Source of the DNA: a virus
Virus record (IMG/VR): IMGVR_UViG_3300025141_000550
Coordinates: 1 to 28,652 of that record
DNA length: 28,652 nt
Direction: 5' to 3' (one strand)
Shown here: positions 13,659 through 21,212 of the stretch, in pieces
Layout: each line of letters begins with the position of its first letter
Position numbering within the stretch: the stretch's first letter is position 1
Made by a program: the position numbers and the translations under genes
The notes under the pieces: model-generated
Told to the model about the DNA's origin: nothing
Database searches by the model: none
Seen by the model: the letters and a program-made list of their open reading frames with translations, nothing else

Positions 13659-14873
13659 ATGTTCAAATTCTTAAAGAAGGTTGCTGAGAATAATGCAGTC
13701 CATCCGTCTGCCTCTTGGCTGTCCTTAGATATTCCAAGAACGGATTACGATTATAGTAAAGAGGTCGGCACTGGGCTGGGCAGTTCAGTTATTATGTCTC
13801 CTGTCCAGTGGGTGATGAGGACTTTCCCAGAGTCTCCAGTGTGTATGGAGAGGGTTGTGGGTGATGAGAGGGAGAAGGTTATTGACCACCCTTGTATCAA
13901 GTTACTTGAGACACCGAATCCTTTTTATAATTACGAAACATTAATGATGGCAACATTGTTATCATGGAACATATCAGGGAACGCATACTGGCTGAAGGTG
14001 CGGAGCAAGATGGGTGAGGTGGTGGAGTTGTGGTACATACCACACTGGATGATGACTCCTAAGGGGTCTGACTCTGACGCATCAGTATTTATAGACCATT
14101 ATATATACAATCCCAATGGGATTCCGTACAGGATAGAGGCAGAGGACATTGTGCATTTCCGCTTTGGACTGAATCCAGAGAATATACGGATGGGGTTATC
14201 TCCTCTTGATTCGGTTATCAGGGAGGTCTTTACAGATATGGAGGCAGCTAATTACAGCGCATCTATACTCAGGAATATGGGAGTTCCGAGTGTCATTATA
14301 TCACCATCAAGTAATGATGTAGATATTTCTCAAGAGCAAGCGAAAGTTATAAAGGAGAAATTCACGCAGTCTTTTAGTGGTGATAATCGCGGTCAGGCAC
14401 TCGTGATGACAGGGAGTACAAGGGTTGATACTTTTGGATTTGACCCAAAACAGTTGAGCCTCTCTGATATCAGGAATATATCTGAGGAGAGGGTGTGTGC
14501 CTGTCTGGGTATACCGGCAGCCGTTGTTGGCTTTGGCTCTGGTCTGGAGTCTACAAAGGTCGGAGCTACCATGTCCGCTATGATTAAGCTGGCATGGACA
14601 GGCAATATATTACCGTCTCAGAGAATAATTGCACAGGTTATTACCAAGCAGTTGCTCCCAGACTTTGATAACGATACGGCACTTGATATCTTATTTGATA
14701 ACTCAAGGATTGTCGCACTACAAGAGGATAAGAGTGAAAAAATACGGAGGCTTACAGAAGGAGTTAAGAGTGGTTGGGTTAAAATCTCAGAGGTCAGACA
14801 GGCAGAGGGATTGCCTGTAGATGAGGGTGATGAGATATATTTAAGACCACTGAATTTAATAGAAATAGAATAG
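13659..14873 (+). CDS. HK97-type portal protein
   Basis: The 404 aa include ASWLSLDIPRTDYDYSKE, HPCIKLLETPNPFYNYETLM, SWNISGNAYWLKVRS, EDIVHFRFGLNPEN and RICACLG-like ERVCACLGIPAAVVGF. These are ordered landmarks of the HK97/Caudo phage portal family. Twelve copies would form the ring at one head vertex that DNA passes through and to which the terminase and connectors bind. The ATG at 13659 follows GGGGAG (13643-13648) inside the end of the terminase gene region, 3 nt after its stop. The gene is of usual family size and looks intact. Confidence 0.92.
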   Translation: MFKFLKKVAENNAVHPSASWLSLDIPRTDYDYSKEVGTGLGSSVIMSPVQWVMRTFPESPVCMERVVGDEREKVIDHPCIKLLETPNPFYNYETLMMATLLSWNISGNAYWLKVRSKMGEVVELWYIPHWMMTPKGSDSDASVFIDHYIYNPNGIPYRIEAEDIVHFRFGLNPENIRMGLSPLDSVIREVFTDMEAANYSASILRNMGVPSVIISPSSNDVDISQEQAKVIKEKFTQSFSGDNRGQALVMTGSTRVDTFGFDPKQLSLSDIRNISEERVCACLGIPAAVVGFGSGLESTKVGATMSAMIKLAWTGNILPSQRIIAQVITKQLLPDFDNDTALDILFDNSRIVALQEDKSEKIRRLTEGVKSGWVKISEVRQAEGLPVDEGDEIYLRPLNLIEIE

Positions 14874-14884
14874 GGAGGATAAGA

Positions 14885-15058
14885 ATGTTAAGCGGTTACA
14901 AATCATTGATAGGTATTGGACTTGGAGTCATTGGTGCAGGGTTATATATAACAGGTCTGCCAGTGTATGCAGAAATATTATGGGTAGTGTCAGGTGGCTT
15001 TGTGTCAACAGGGGTCGCACACAAACTCGATAAGATAAAAGATGCTCTTAAAAACTGA
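14885..15058 (+). CDS. Small hydrophobic protein (57 aa), possible holin-like
   Basis: It has a strong ribosome site (AGGGAGGA, 14873-14880). It starts MLSGYKSLIGIGLGVIGAGL and has two hydrophobic helices (about 8-26 and 29-46) and a basic/amphipathic end (HKLDKIKDALKN). Size and topology fit a small holin or other inner-membrane phage protein. Its position between portal and head-morphogenesis genes is unusual for lysis, and no endolysin is seen in the window. It may equally be a membrane protein acting in head assembly. Confidence 0.65.
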   Translation: MLSGYKSLIGIGLGVIGAGLYITGLPVYAEILWVVSGGFVSTGVAHKLDKIKDALKN

Positions 15059-15067
15059 GGACAAAAA

Positions 15068-15889
15068 TTGTCAATATTATCCGAGAGAGTAATTGAGCAA
15101 TCACCGAAAAGGAGACCAACGAGAAAGCAAGTCAGGCTGGCTCGTGAGTTTGATATTGACATTGTCAAGCATGAGCGTGGTTTTAGGGTCGGCATCTTAA
15201 AGGTGCTTAAAAGTTTTGGTGATAAGATTGGTGATGTAGCTCTTGAGGTTTTAAGTGACGAGAAGAATTTAAAAAAGAATGCTGGTCGAGATGCGATGCT
15301 GGCTGGTGAAATTGCTGCTCGGCTTGATATCGCAGGTTTTGAAACTGATATGGGTGTTGTGTATCAGAAAAATTATATACGCATCATGAAGGCGACCCAG
15401 AAAAGAATCAACGCCACGATGGATTTGGGTATCAGCATACTTGACACAAATGAGGCTCGTATACTTGCAGAGGGTGGTAAAAGGGTCGGGATGCTTGACA
15501 TGGGGGCATCGGCAAGGAAAAGGGTATATGAGGAACTGGCAACAGGTAGGGAAGAAGGTGAGGCAGTTGCTCAACTTGCGAGACGCTTAAGGGATAAGAT
15601 ACCAGCTGGGAGATTCAAGAGACCACAAACCAGAGCCACCCTGATAGCAAGAACAGAAACAACATACGCTCAAAGGATGGCGGCTGCTGACTCTTACCGT
15701 CAGGGTGGTGTCACAGAAGTAATGATAATGGACTCACGCAAAGGTTCATTTGACGAGGAATGTGACAATATGGTAGGGAGGGTTGTCAGTCTCCAAGAGG
15801 GAGAGGCGTTGATGGAGGGTGAACATCCTAACTGCACAAGGATGATGGTGGCGATGCCAAAACCTATCGAGGAAGATATAGGACAGTGA
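15068..15889 (+). CDS. Minor head / head morphogenesis protein (MuF/SPP1 gp7-like)
   Basis: 273 aa. The start is TTG at 15068, chosen because GAGG (15057-15060) lies 7 nt before it and no better ATG exists; the first residues are MSILSERVIEQSPKRRPTRK. The C-terminal half carries ATLIARTETTYAQRMAAADS and ends with HPNCTRMMV (253-261), the conserved pair of blocks of the phage Mu F/SPP1 gp7 family. Such proteins attach to the portal, enter the head in a few copies and help DNA delivery. The N-terminal half is basic and helical and is more divergent. The GAGG overlaps the stop of the 57-aa gene. Confidence 0.85.
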   Translation: MSILSERVIEQSPKRRPTRKQVRLAREFDIDIVKHERGFRVGILKVLKSFGDKIGDVALEVLSDEKNLKKNAGRDAMLAGEIAARLDIAGFETDMGVVYQKNYIRIMKATQKRINATMDLGISILDTNEARILAEGGKRVGMLDMGASARKRVYEELATGREEGEAVAQLARRLRDKIPAGRFKRPQTRATLIARTETTYAQRMAAADSYRQGGVTEVMIMDSRKGSFDEECDNMVGRVVSLQEGEALMEGEHPNCTRMMVAMPKPIEEDIGQ

Positions 15890-15919
15890 TATATATTATT
15901 TATTGAGGGAGGGATAACA

Positions 15920-16663
15920 ATGGAGCAGAAACTTTTTAAGCTCAAAGAGATGGATGGCAGCAAGGGTGAGGGTACTGCTATCATTGCCGAGCTTAATACG
16001 ATTGACCATGATGGAGATATAACTACTGAGGGAGCTTTCGGGGAGCAGCACGTAAATTTGCTGGGAGCGCATGAGTTCCATTCTCCGAGATTGGGCAAGG
16101 CTATACTGAAGGAGGAGGGCAACTTTGCCGTGGCTGATTTTAAATTTAACCTTGATGACGATGCTGTCAGGGCTAAGGAGTGGTATTCGGCACTCAAGTT
16201 TGACCTTGATAACGGAGAGCCTCTACAAGAGTGGTCATACGGTTATGACGTTATTGACAGCGAGGAGGGTATCGTGGATGGAAAAAAAGTCAGATACCTC
16301 AAGAGTTTAAAGGTGCATGAAGTATCACCAGTGATTCGAGGCGCAGGGATAGGAACTGGCACTCTGGAACTTAAATCATCAGCGAACATGACATTTAAAG
16401 AGGAAATGGACAGAGCTTTAACATTGCTTACCGATGTCAAGGCTTTTATTAATCGAGCTGAGTCGCTTGCAGAACTCAGAGCGAAGGAAGGAAGGAAACT
16501 TTCAGCAGCTAATACACAAGGGCTTATTACATTTAAAACTCTGCTTACAGAGTTGGAAAATGAAATAAGTGTGCTTGTTGATAGTGATGAGGGTTGTGAT
16601 ATGGACAGGCTGAGACTTGCATATCAGAGAATCGTATTTGAGAATAAAAAACATTTAAAATAA
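15920..16663 (+). CDS. HK97-family prohead protease (possible scaffold fusion)
   Basis: Of 247 aa, residues 1-150 carry the protease core: AHEFH (50-54), EWSYGYD with the probable catalytic serine S106, and VHEVSPV (132-138). These match the H-S-(E/D) triad pattern of HK97 prohead proteases. It would cut the capsid delta domain and itself during maturation. Residues about 160-247 are a charged, helical extension (EEMDRALTLLTDVKAFINRA) that could act as a scaffold. GAGGGAGGGA precedes the ATG. The capsid gene follows 14 nt later, the usual order. Confidence 0.87.
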   Translation: MEQKLFKLKEMDGSKGEGTAIIAELNTIDHDGDITTEGAFGEQHVNLLGAHEFHSPRLGKAILKEEGNFAVADFKFNLDDDAVRAKEWYSALKFDLDNGEPLQEWSYGYDVIDSEEGIVDGKKVRYLKSLKVHEVSPVIRGAGIGTGTLELKSSANMTFKEEMDRALTLLTDVKAFINRAESLAELRAKEGRKLSAANTQGLITFKTLLTELENEISVLVDSDEGCDMDRLRLAYQRIVFENKKHLK

Positions 16664-16677
16664 TAGGGGGTAGCAAA

Positions 16678-17919
16678 ATGAACAAGCTACAGGGATTAAG
16701 AGAAGAACTGAAAGTCAAGAATGACAAACTGGCTAAAGTTTTTGAGGAGGCTGGCAAAGATATCGACATGGACAAGGTGACTTGTCTGGGAGATGGTGTC
16801 AGTACGTCAAGAGAAAAAGCAAAGAAGGTCGAGGAGATGAATCTTGAGCTTAATGATTTAGGCAAAGAAATAGATGCTCTTGTTAAATCTGAAAAGATTG
16901 CACAGGAAACAAAGAAAAGAGAGAGCGAGCTTGAGGCTAAGAGCAGTATCGTTCTTCCGTCAGGTGTCAAGGCGAGTGGCGAGCTTGCTTATGATAAAAC
17001 TTTCGGCGAGCTTTTTGTTGAGTCAAAGGCTTATAAAAACAGGGCGCAGAGAGCGGTTGACACCATTGACATGGGTGTTAAGACTTTATTCCAGACAAGT
17101 GCAGGGTGGTCTCCAGAGAGTACAAGGACAGGGAGAGTTGTTTATGATGCTCAAAGGGCAGCACCGAAGGTAGTGGATATTGTGCCAATCGGAAATACAG
17201 GTCAGAATAGTGTTGTCTATATGGAAGAAACAACATTCACAAACAATGCAGCAGAGGCAGCAGAGGGCGCAAGCTATGGCGAGGCAGCGTTGGTGTACAC
17301 TGAACAGACTTCTAATGTCCGCAAGATAGCTGTATTTATTCCAACGACAGATGAGCAGCTTGAGGATGAGGCTCGTATCTCATCTCTGCTGGATAATCGT
17401 TTGCGTTTCATGATTCAGCAAAGGCTTGACCTCCAGTTATTGGTCGGTGATGGCACTGCTCCGAATCTCGAAGGTATAAACAGCGTGACAGGCATACAGA
17501 CTCAGGCACTTGGTTCTGATAGTGAACAGGATGCAATTTATAAGGCGATGACTCTTGTGCGTACAGGCACAGGGAGAGCCGAGCCGAGTGCAGTTGTAAT
17601 GCACCCGAATGACTGGCAGACTATCCGATTACAGACCACCACAGATGGTATCTATTTGTGGGGTTCACCATCTGATACTGGTGCGGACAGAATCTTTGGA
17701 GTGCCAGTGATTCAGAGTACGGCACAGACTGAAAATACAGCACTTGTTGGCGACTTTGCCAACTTCTGCGAGCTAGTTGTCCGTAAAGGTGTTGAGGTTC
17801 AAGTGTCTGACAGCCATGATGATTATTTCATCAAGGGTAAGAAGGCAATCAGGGCGCAGATGCGATGTGCGTTCCCTGTTTACAGACCAGCAGCATTCTG
17901 TACAGTGACAGGTATATAA
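16678..17919 (+). CDS. HK97-type major capsid protein
   Basis: The 413 aa begin with an N-terminal coiled-coil delta domain (about 1-85, LREELKVKNDKLAKVFEEAG and repeated E/K heptads). A linker (SSIVLPSGVKASGELAY) and the HK97 fold follow, with VVDIVPIGNTGQNSVVYMEE, KIAVFIPTTDEQLEDEARI, HPNDWQTIRLQTTTDGIYLW and VPVIQSTAQTENTALVGDF. It forms the icosahedral shell after protease removal of the coiled coil, probably near residues 90-105 (inferred). The ribosome site GGGGGT lies just upstream. A strong terminator follows the gene, consistent with separate high expression. Confidence 0.95.
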   Translation: MNKLQGLREELKVKNDKLAKVFEEAGKDIDMDKVTCLGDGVSTSREKAKKVEEMNLELNDLGKEIDALVKSEKIAQETKKRESELEAKSSIVLPSGVKASGELAYDKTFGELFVESKAYKNRAQRAVDTIDMGVKTLFQTSAGWSPESTRTGRVVYDAQRAAPKVVDIVPIGNTGQNSVVYMEETTFTNNAAEAAEGASYGEAALVYTEQTSNVRKIAVFIPTTDEQLEDEARISSLLDNRLRFMIQQRLDLQLLVGDGTAPNLEGINSVTGIQTQALGSDSEQDAIYKAMTLVRTGTGRAEPSAVVMHPNDWQTIRLQTTTDGIYLWGSPSDTGADRIFGVPVIQSTAQTENTALVGDFANFCELVVRKGVEVQVSDSHDDYFIKGKKAIRAQMRCAFPVYRPAAFCTVTGI

Positions 17920-17942
17920 GGTAGTGGGGAGGTAGTGGAGAG

Positions 17943-17986
17943 AGTGGCAGGGTATAAAAATCCTGTCACTCCTCTATCTTTTTTTT
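17943..17986 (+). terminator. Rho-independent terminator after the major capsid gene
   Basis: AGTGGCAGGG (17943-17952) pairs with TCCTGTCACT (17961-17970) over 10 bp including two G-U pairs, with an 8-nt loop. Eight T's (17979-17986) follow after a short spacer. It lies in a 99-nt gap between the capsid and connector genes. With no clear promoter before the next gene, partial readthrough is likely. Confidence 0.85.
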
Positions 17987-18018
17987 ATCATTTTAATGAA
18001 AAATAAAAAGGGATTCCA

Positions 18019-18249
18019 ATGATAGCAACAGAAAGGTTATATCTCACATCAGATTGCAAGAAGGTGGTCAAAGAGGGAGACATTAAGGCAGCGTTTTTAT
18101 TATGCGCTAAAGGTCGGCAAATCCCTTCAAAATATGAGCACCTAATGAGTGAAAAAGAAAAAGAAAAAGACAGGGGAAGTAATAAGGAAGTGACATTTGA
18201 AAATAAGGCAAAGACAACGAAAAAGAAAACCGTTAAGTTCGGGGGTTAA
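18019..18249 (+). CDS. Small head-region protein after the capsid (76 aa)
   Basis: MIATERLYLTSDCKKVVKEGDIKAAFLLCAKGRQIP resembles a short protein often found directly after the major capsid gene (TERLYLTxD...EGDxxAAFLLxxxGxxIP). Its role is not settled; a head decoration or connector-accessory role is possible. The C-terminal third is a low-complexity lysine/glutamate tail (EKEKEKDRG, KAKTTKKKTVKFGG). AAAGGGA gives a ribosome site. It is the first gene after the capsid terminator and is 3 nt from the connector gene. Confidence 0.7.
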   Translation: MIATERLYLTSDCKKVVKEGDIKAAFLLCAKGRQIPSKYEHLMSEKEKEKDRGSNKEVTFENKAKTTKKKTVKFGG

Positions 18250-18252
18250 TAT

Positions 18253-18765
18253 ATGGCACTATTAACATCAACAGAAGTCCGTACCCATGTGGAGACAGGG
18301 CTTGCAGACGCAGCCCTTGAGCGGATAATGGATGCAGCAGAACAGGATATTGACCAGAAGTTCGGAGCAGTTAGCTCTCAGGTTGATGACATTAAGGGCG
18401 GTGTTAAATCCGTATGGGCAACCAGACCCATCTCCAGTATCACGAGTATTGTGGAGACTCTGGGAACTGCTGACACGACTTTGGCATCTGATGACTATGC
18501 ACAGAGACATGGTATGCAGCTCGACAGGCTTACAGACGGCACGAACGGTAGGAGGTTGTGGGGTGACAGGTTAAAAATCACTTATACTCCAATAGATACG
18601 ACAGACAGGAGAGTTGCAGTATATATAAGATTAATTAAGCTGGACATTGAGTATAAAGGGCTGGTGAGTGAGAGGGCTGGTGATTACAACTCAGCCTCCT
18701 TTGATTACACGAGGGAGAGAGAGAAGATATTGTCAGGGCTAAGAAATGAGGGCTTATTTGTATGA
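18253..18765 (+). CDS. Head-tail connector protein (gp6-like adaptor)
   Basis: A 170-aa protein. MALLTSTEVRTHVETGLADA and LERIMDAAEQDIDQKFG give the helical N-terminal part, followed by SVWATRPISSITSIVETLG and a C-terminal EREKILSGLRNEG helix. This fits the gp6/gp15-like adaptor family that forms the ring below the portal. Its place after the capsid and before the stopper-like gene is the usual one. The stop overlaps the next start by 4 nt (ATGA). Confidence 0.78.
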   Translation: MALLTSTEVRTHVETGLADAALERIMDAAEQDIDQKFGAVSSQVDDIKGGVKSVWATRPISSITSIVETLGTADTTLASDDYAQRHGMQLDRLTDGTNGRRLWGDRLKITYTPIDTTDRRVAVYIRLIKLDIEYKGLVSERAGDYNSASFDYTREREKILSGLRNEGLFV

Positions 18766-19100
18766 GGTCTGCAATGATTTACAGGGCTACGGTTGAACGG
18801 AACACTGAAACAGGAGTAGACTCATATGGCAACCCACTCCCACCTGACTGGGGTTCTCACCTGACACTCCCATGTAGGGTATATAATGACGGTAAGACAA
18901 TGATTGTTGATGGTGGCAAGACGGCAACAGTTGAGGTATTGAGAATGTCATTCCCTCTTGATGAAGATGTTACAGAGGATGACAGGATAACGGCTATCAC
19001 AGATAAAAAAGGTACATCATTATACTCAGGTAATTTTGAGATAAAAGAAAAGACGAGAAAATATACACATTATGAGGCTGACTTAAAGGTGGTTGAGTGA
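18762..19100 (+). CDS. Head-tail stopper/joining protein
   Basis: A 112-aa, beta-rich protein: MRSAMIYRATVERNTETGVD, GNPLPPDWGSHLTLPCRVY, MSFPLDEDVTEDDRITAIT and YSGNFEIKEKTRKYTHYEADLKVV. The order 'ATVER...G...P.W...LPCRVY...ED.RI' is that of phage head-tail joining (gp16/FII-like) proteins, which plug the connector after DNA packaging. The call relies on pattern and on position between adaptor and tail-completion genes. The start overlaps the adaptor stop, and the 3' end overlaps a GTG start. Confidence 0.72.
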   Translation: MRSAMIYRATVERNTETGVDSYGNPLPPDWGSHLTLPCRVYNDGKTMIVDGGKTATVEVLRMSFPLDEDVTEDDRITAITDKKGTSLYSGNFEIKEKTRKYTHYEADLKVVE

Positions 19101-19447
19101 CGGTTAAATGGTATGGAAATGATTTAAGGAAGAAAATAAAGGCGGTAACAGCCTACGCAATAAATGAGACGGTGAAAGACACTATTGTTCATGCTCTTAA
19201 TAATCATCCAGAGTGGAAATACAGGACCGGAGTGGCAGAGGGCAGCATCCGTCAAAAAGAATTTGCAACATCTAAGAGCTTGAGGGCATTGTGGGGGAGT
19301 ATATGGACACACCCTGAGGGCAATTATGTTTACTGGCTTGAGTTTAAGCGTGGTTCTTTTTTGCGAAAAGCAGCAGATGTTGTCTACCCATCTTTAAAAA
19401 AGAATATCAAAAAGAAGATGTTATCAGAGAAAAAGAGGAAAAGGTAA
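19097..19447 (+). CDS. Neck/tail-completion protein (HK97 gp10-like)
   Basis: 116 aa. The start is GTG at 19097, overlapping the previous TGA as GTGA, with AAAGGTGG upstream. KKIKAVTAYAINETVKDTIVHALN, TGVAEGSIRQKEF, GSIWTHPEGNYVYWLEFKRG and FLRKAADVVYPSLKKNIKKK fit the HK97 gp10-like family, helical at both ends with a central YWLEFKRG/P-rich part. Such proteins join the neck to the tail terminator. The C-terminus is extremely basic. The call is moderate and helped by position. Confidence 0.68.
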   Translation: MTVKWYGNDLRKKIKAVTAYAINETVKDTIVHALNNHPEWKYRTGVAEGSIRQKEFATSKSLRALWGSIWTHPEGNYVYWLEFKRGSFLRKAADVVYPSLKKNIKKKMLSEKKRKR

Positions 19448-19450
19448 AAA

Positions 19451-19870
19451 ATGGCAATACAGGATGGCTTGGCAGCACTCATCACATATTTGAAAGCTCA
19501 GTCAGCTATTTCCAGTGCGTTAGGCACTAGGGTTTTTGGGTTGGAATTACCTGAGAGCGAAACAGATGATATGCCGAGAAAGGCAATAGTGTGCAACCTT
19601 GCTGGAGGTGTAGGCTATGCGAGTTACCTTGATATGTATAAGCTTAGAGTTGATTTTTACTGTTACGGTGAGACACCTTATGAGGCGAGTGAGGTATGGA
19701 GAACGCTCAAGCCTGTCTTGAGAGACATGGAGAGGAATGTAACATCGTCAACTTGCCTGACGAGTGCAGAGCATTCTGGGGGTGCAACTTTTACGAGGGA
19801 GAGTGTAACTGAGTGGTCGGTTGTAATCGACACATGGTTGATTGGATTTAAAGAGACAATTATATCATAA
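19451..19870 (+). CDS. Tail terminator/completion protein (DUF3168-like)
   Basis: 139 aa: MAIQDGLAALITYLKAQSAI, then LGTRVFGLELPESE, KLRVDFYCYGETPYEASEVW and FTRESVTEWSVVIDTWLIGF. The pattern of a short helix, then 'RVF...P...P...', then a strand with 'D..CYG.T..EA', matches the DUF3168/gpU-like tail-terminator group that caps the tail tube and joins it to the neck. It lies directly before the tail tube gene, the expected place. Spacing to the upstream stop is 3 nt. Confidence 0.72.
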   Translation: MAIQDGLAALITYLKAQSAISSALGTRVFGLELPESETDDMPRKAIVCNLAGGVGYASYLDMYKLRVDFYCYGETPYEASEVWRTLKPVLRDMERNVTSSTCLTSAEHSGGATFTRESVTEWSVVIDTWLIGFKETIIS

Positions 19871-19913
19871 GCAATTTTTTTTATTAATATTTTTAAAATG
19901 GGAGGGCTTTAAA

Positions 19914-20516
19914 ATGGGCATTGAAATTATTAACGGAGCTTTTGACGTTTACATGGCTCCTGTGGATGAGACTTACACAGATTTAAGTCAGACTCCAGCA
20001 GGGAACTGGGCGAAGATAGGCTCAAGTGGTAAGCGACATTATGGTGAGGATGGTGTAGTGATATCACTGACACAGGAAAATGAAAATCACGCTTTTGCTG
20101 GCGGTACTGAGATTTTGAAAGTGTCAAGAACGCTTGAGGAAATGTCTGTATCATTTACATTGTACGACTTAACCTCTGCTGAAATTATCAAGGCTTTTAA
20201 TTTAGGAACTACGACCACAGACACTGCATCAGGCTCATCAGTTGGAGGCTCACAGAGCTTTAACCTCTTGAGAGGTTTGTCTATGACAAGCAAGGCTCTT
20301 TTAATTAGAGGTGAGGATAAATCATCAGACCTATCTACAGAAAATATTCAAATTGAGGTACCTGCTTGTGTTCAGACGGGTTCACTGGAGCTTGTCTTTA
20401 ACAAGTCAGAGAATGTCGGTGTTAAGTTTGACCTGAAAGCAATCGCAGATTATACATATAATTCTGGTAACTCTCCTTACGGCAGAATGTTTATAGGAGA
20501 TGCGGCAGCGTCATAA
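19914..20516 (+). CDS. Major tail tube protein
   Basis: About 200 aa with the start at 19914 after GGGAGGG (19901-19907); the frame reaches back to 19842 but only through non-coding-like sequence. The protein is beta-rich with few charged helices (GAFDVYMAPVDETYTDLS, GEDGVVISLTQENENHAF, SVSFTLYDLTSAEIIKAFN, SLELVFNKSENVGVKFDLKAIADYT), as in long-tailed phage tube proteins. Position between the terminator protein and the tail chaperones, and its own strong ribosome site, support high expression. It would form the stacked rings through which DNA passes. Confidence 0.82.
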   Translation: MGIEIINGAFDVYMAPVDETYTDLSQTPAGNWAKIGSSGKRHYGEDGVVISLTQENENHAFAGGTEILKVSRTLEEMSVSFTLYDLTSAEIIKAFNLGTTTTDTASGSSVGGSQSFNLLRGLSMTSKALLIRGEDKSSDLSTENIQIEVPACVQTGSLELVFNKSENVGVKFDLKAIADYTYNSGNSPYGRMFIGDAAAS

Positions 20517-20517
20517 T

Positions 20518-20856
20518 ATGAATAACGAAAAAGAATTATTACTGGATTTGTCAACGGATTCCGTTAAGGCACACATCAAGATTGATGGTGTGCCTTACGG
20601 ACTCTGCGGACTTGACGACCTAAGTATTACAAGCAGACAGAAACTCAATGAGCTTGGCACACAGTTATCCAGTGTGGGAGAGATTAACACAGTTGATGAC
20701 GAGGAGAGATATAATGCAATTCTGCAATCACTCCTCTCCCTTGTCATTGTTGAAATTAATCCAGAGGTTCTACAGAAACTCTCCATCACCAAAAAGATTG
20801 AGATTGTAAATGCTTACATGGAAGTCAATGGTCTTTTAAAAAAAAAGACGGAGTAA
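20518..20856 (+). CDS. Tail assembly chaperone, short form (lambda G-like)
   Basis: 112 aa, acidic and helical (MNNEKELLLDLSTDSVKAHI, LGTQLSSVGEINTVDDEERY). It is located exactly where long-tailed phages encode G, between tail tube and tape measure. The frame ends with a lysine run coded by nine A's and a stop at 20854-20856. A slip site A AAA AAG (20841-20847) near the end leads to an alternative product with the next frame. The short form would keep the tape measure soluble before tube polymerisation. There is no good ribosome site at this ATG, so coupling to the tube gene stop two bases upstream is likely. Confidence 0.8.
   Translation: MNNEKELLLDLSTDSVKAHIKIDGVPYGLCGLDDLSITSRQKLNELGTQLSSVGEINTVDDEERYNAILQSLLSLVIVEINPEVLQKLSITKKIEIVNAYMEVNGLLKKKTE
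20841..20847 (+). promoter_or_regulatory. Programmed -1 ribosomal frameshift site (A AAA AAG)
   Basis: In the G-like frame the codons are AAA (20842-20844) and AAG (20845-20847) with an A before them, the strongest known bacterial slip heptamer. After a -1 shift the reading continues GAC GGA GTA AAT and stays open to 21209. A GGAG...TGGGGTA / TACCCA...CTCC imperfect stem at about 20877-20908 lies downstream but further away than usual stimulators. Confidence 0.85.
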
Positions 20857-21209
20857 ATACCGAGAGTCATAGCGTGGAGGATTGGGGTACTATTCTACCC
20901 AGACTCCAGCGATTTTACGGTGGCAATATTACCGATTGGCTCAACATCCCATTTAAGTTGTTAAATGCTTATGCAACGATGTTACCCATCATCGAGGCAG
21001 AGGAGTCATTAAGCACTATCACTACACATGCAGTAGCGTCAGGCAGTATCAAAGCAGACGAAAGCAAGCGCATTATGAATAAACTTCAAAAACAAACAGA
21101 GTTGAAAACTAAATCCCAGAAAAAAAGTAATAATAAAAATGCTCATAAAGCTAAAGCAATGGTGCTTACGGCAATGGGGATTGAAGTCGTTGACGAGCGA
21201 GGTAAATAA
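20847..21209 (+). CDS. Tail assembly chaperone, frameshift extension (lambda T-like)
   Basis: It is read by a -1 shift from the G-like gene, giving a fused protein of about 230 aa. The extension begins DGVNTESHSVEDWGTILPRL. The last part is highly charged (NKLQKQTELKTKSQKKSNNK). There is no ATG with a ribosome site; only a GTG at 20874 could start it on its own, which supports the fused route. In lambda the equivalent GT protein binds the tape measure and recruits tube subunits. The gene ends 3 nt before the tape measure start, as expected. Confidence 0.82.
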   Translation, partial: DGVNTESHSVEDWGTILPRLQRFYGGNITDWLNIPFKLLNAYATMLPIIEAEESLSTITTHAVASGSIKADESKRIMNKLQKQTELKTKSQKKSNNKNAHKAKAMVLTAMGIEVVDERGK

Positions 21210-21212
21210 AAA

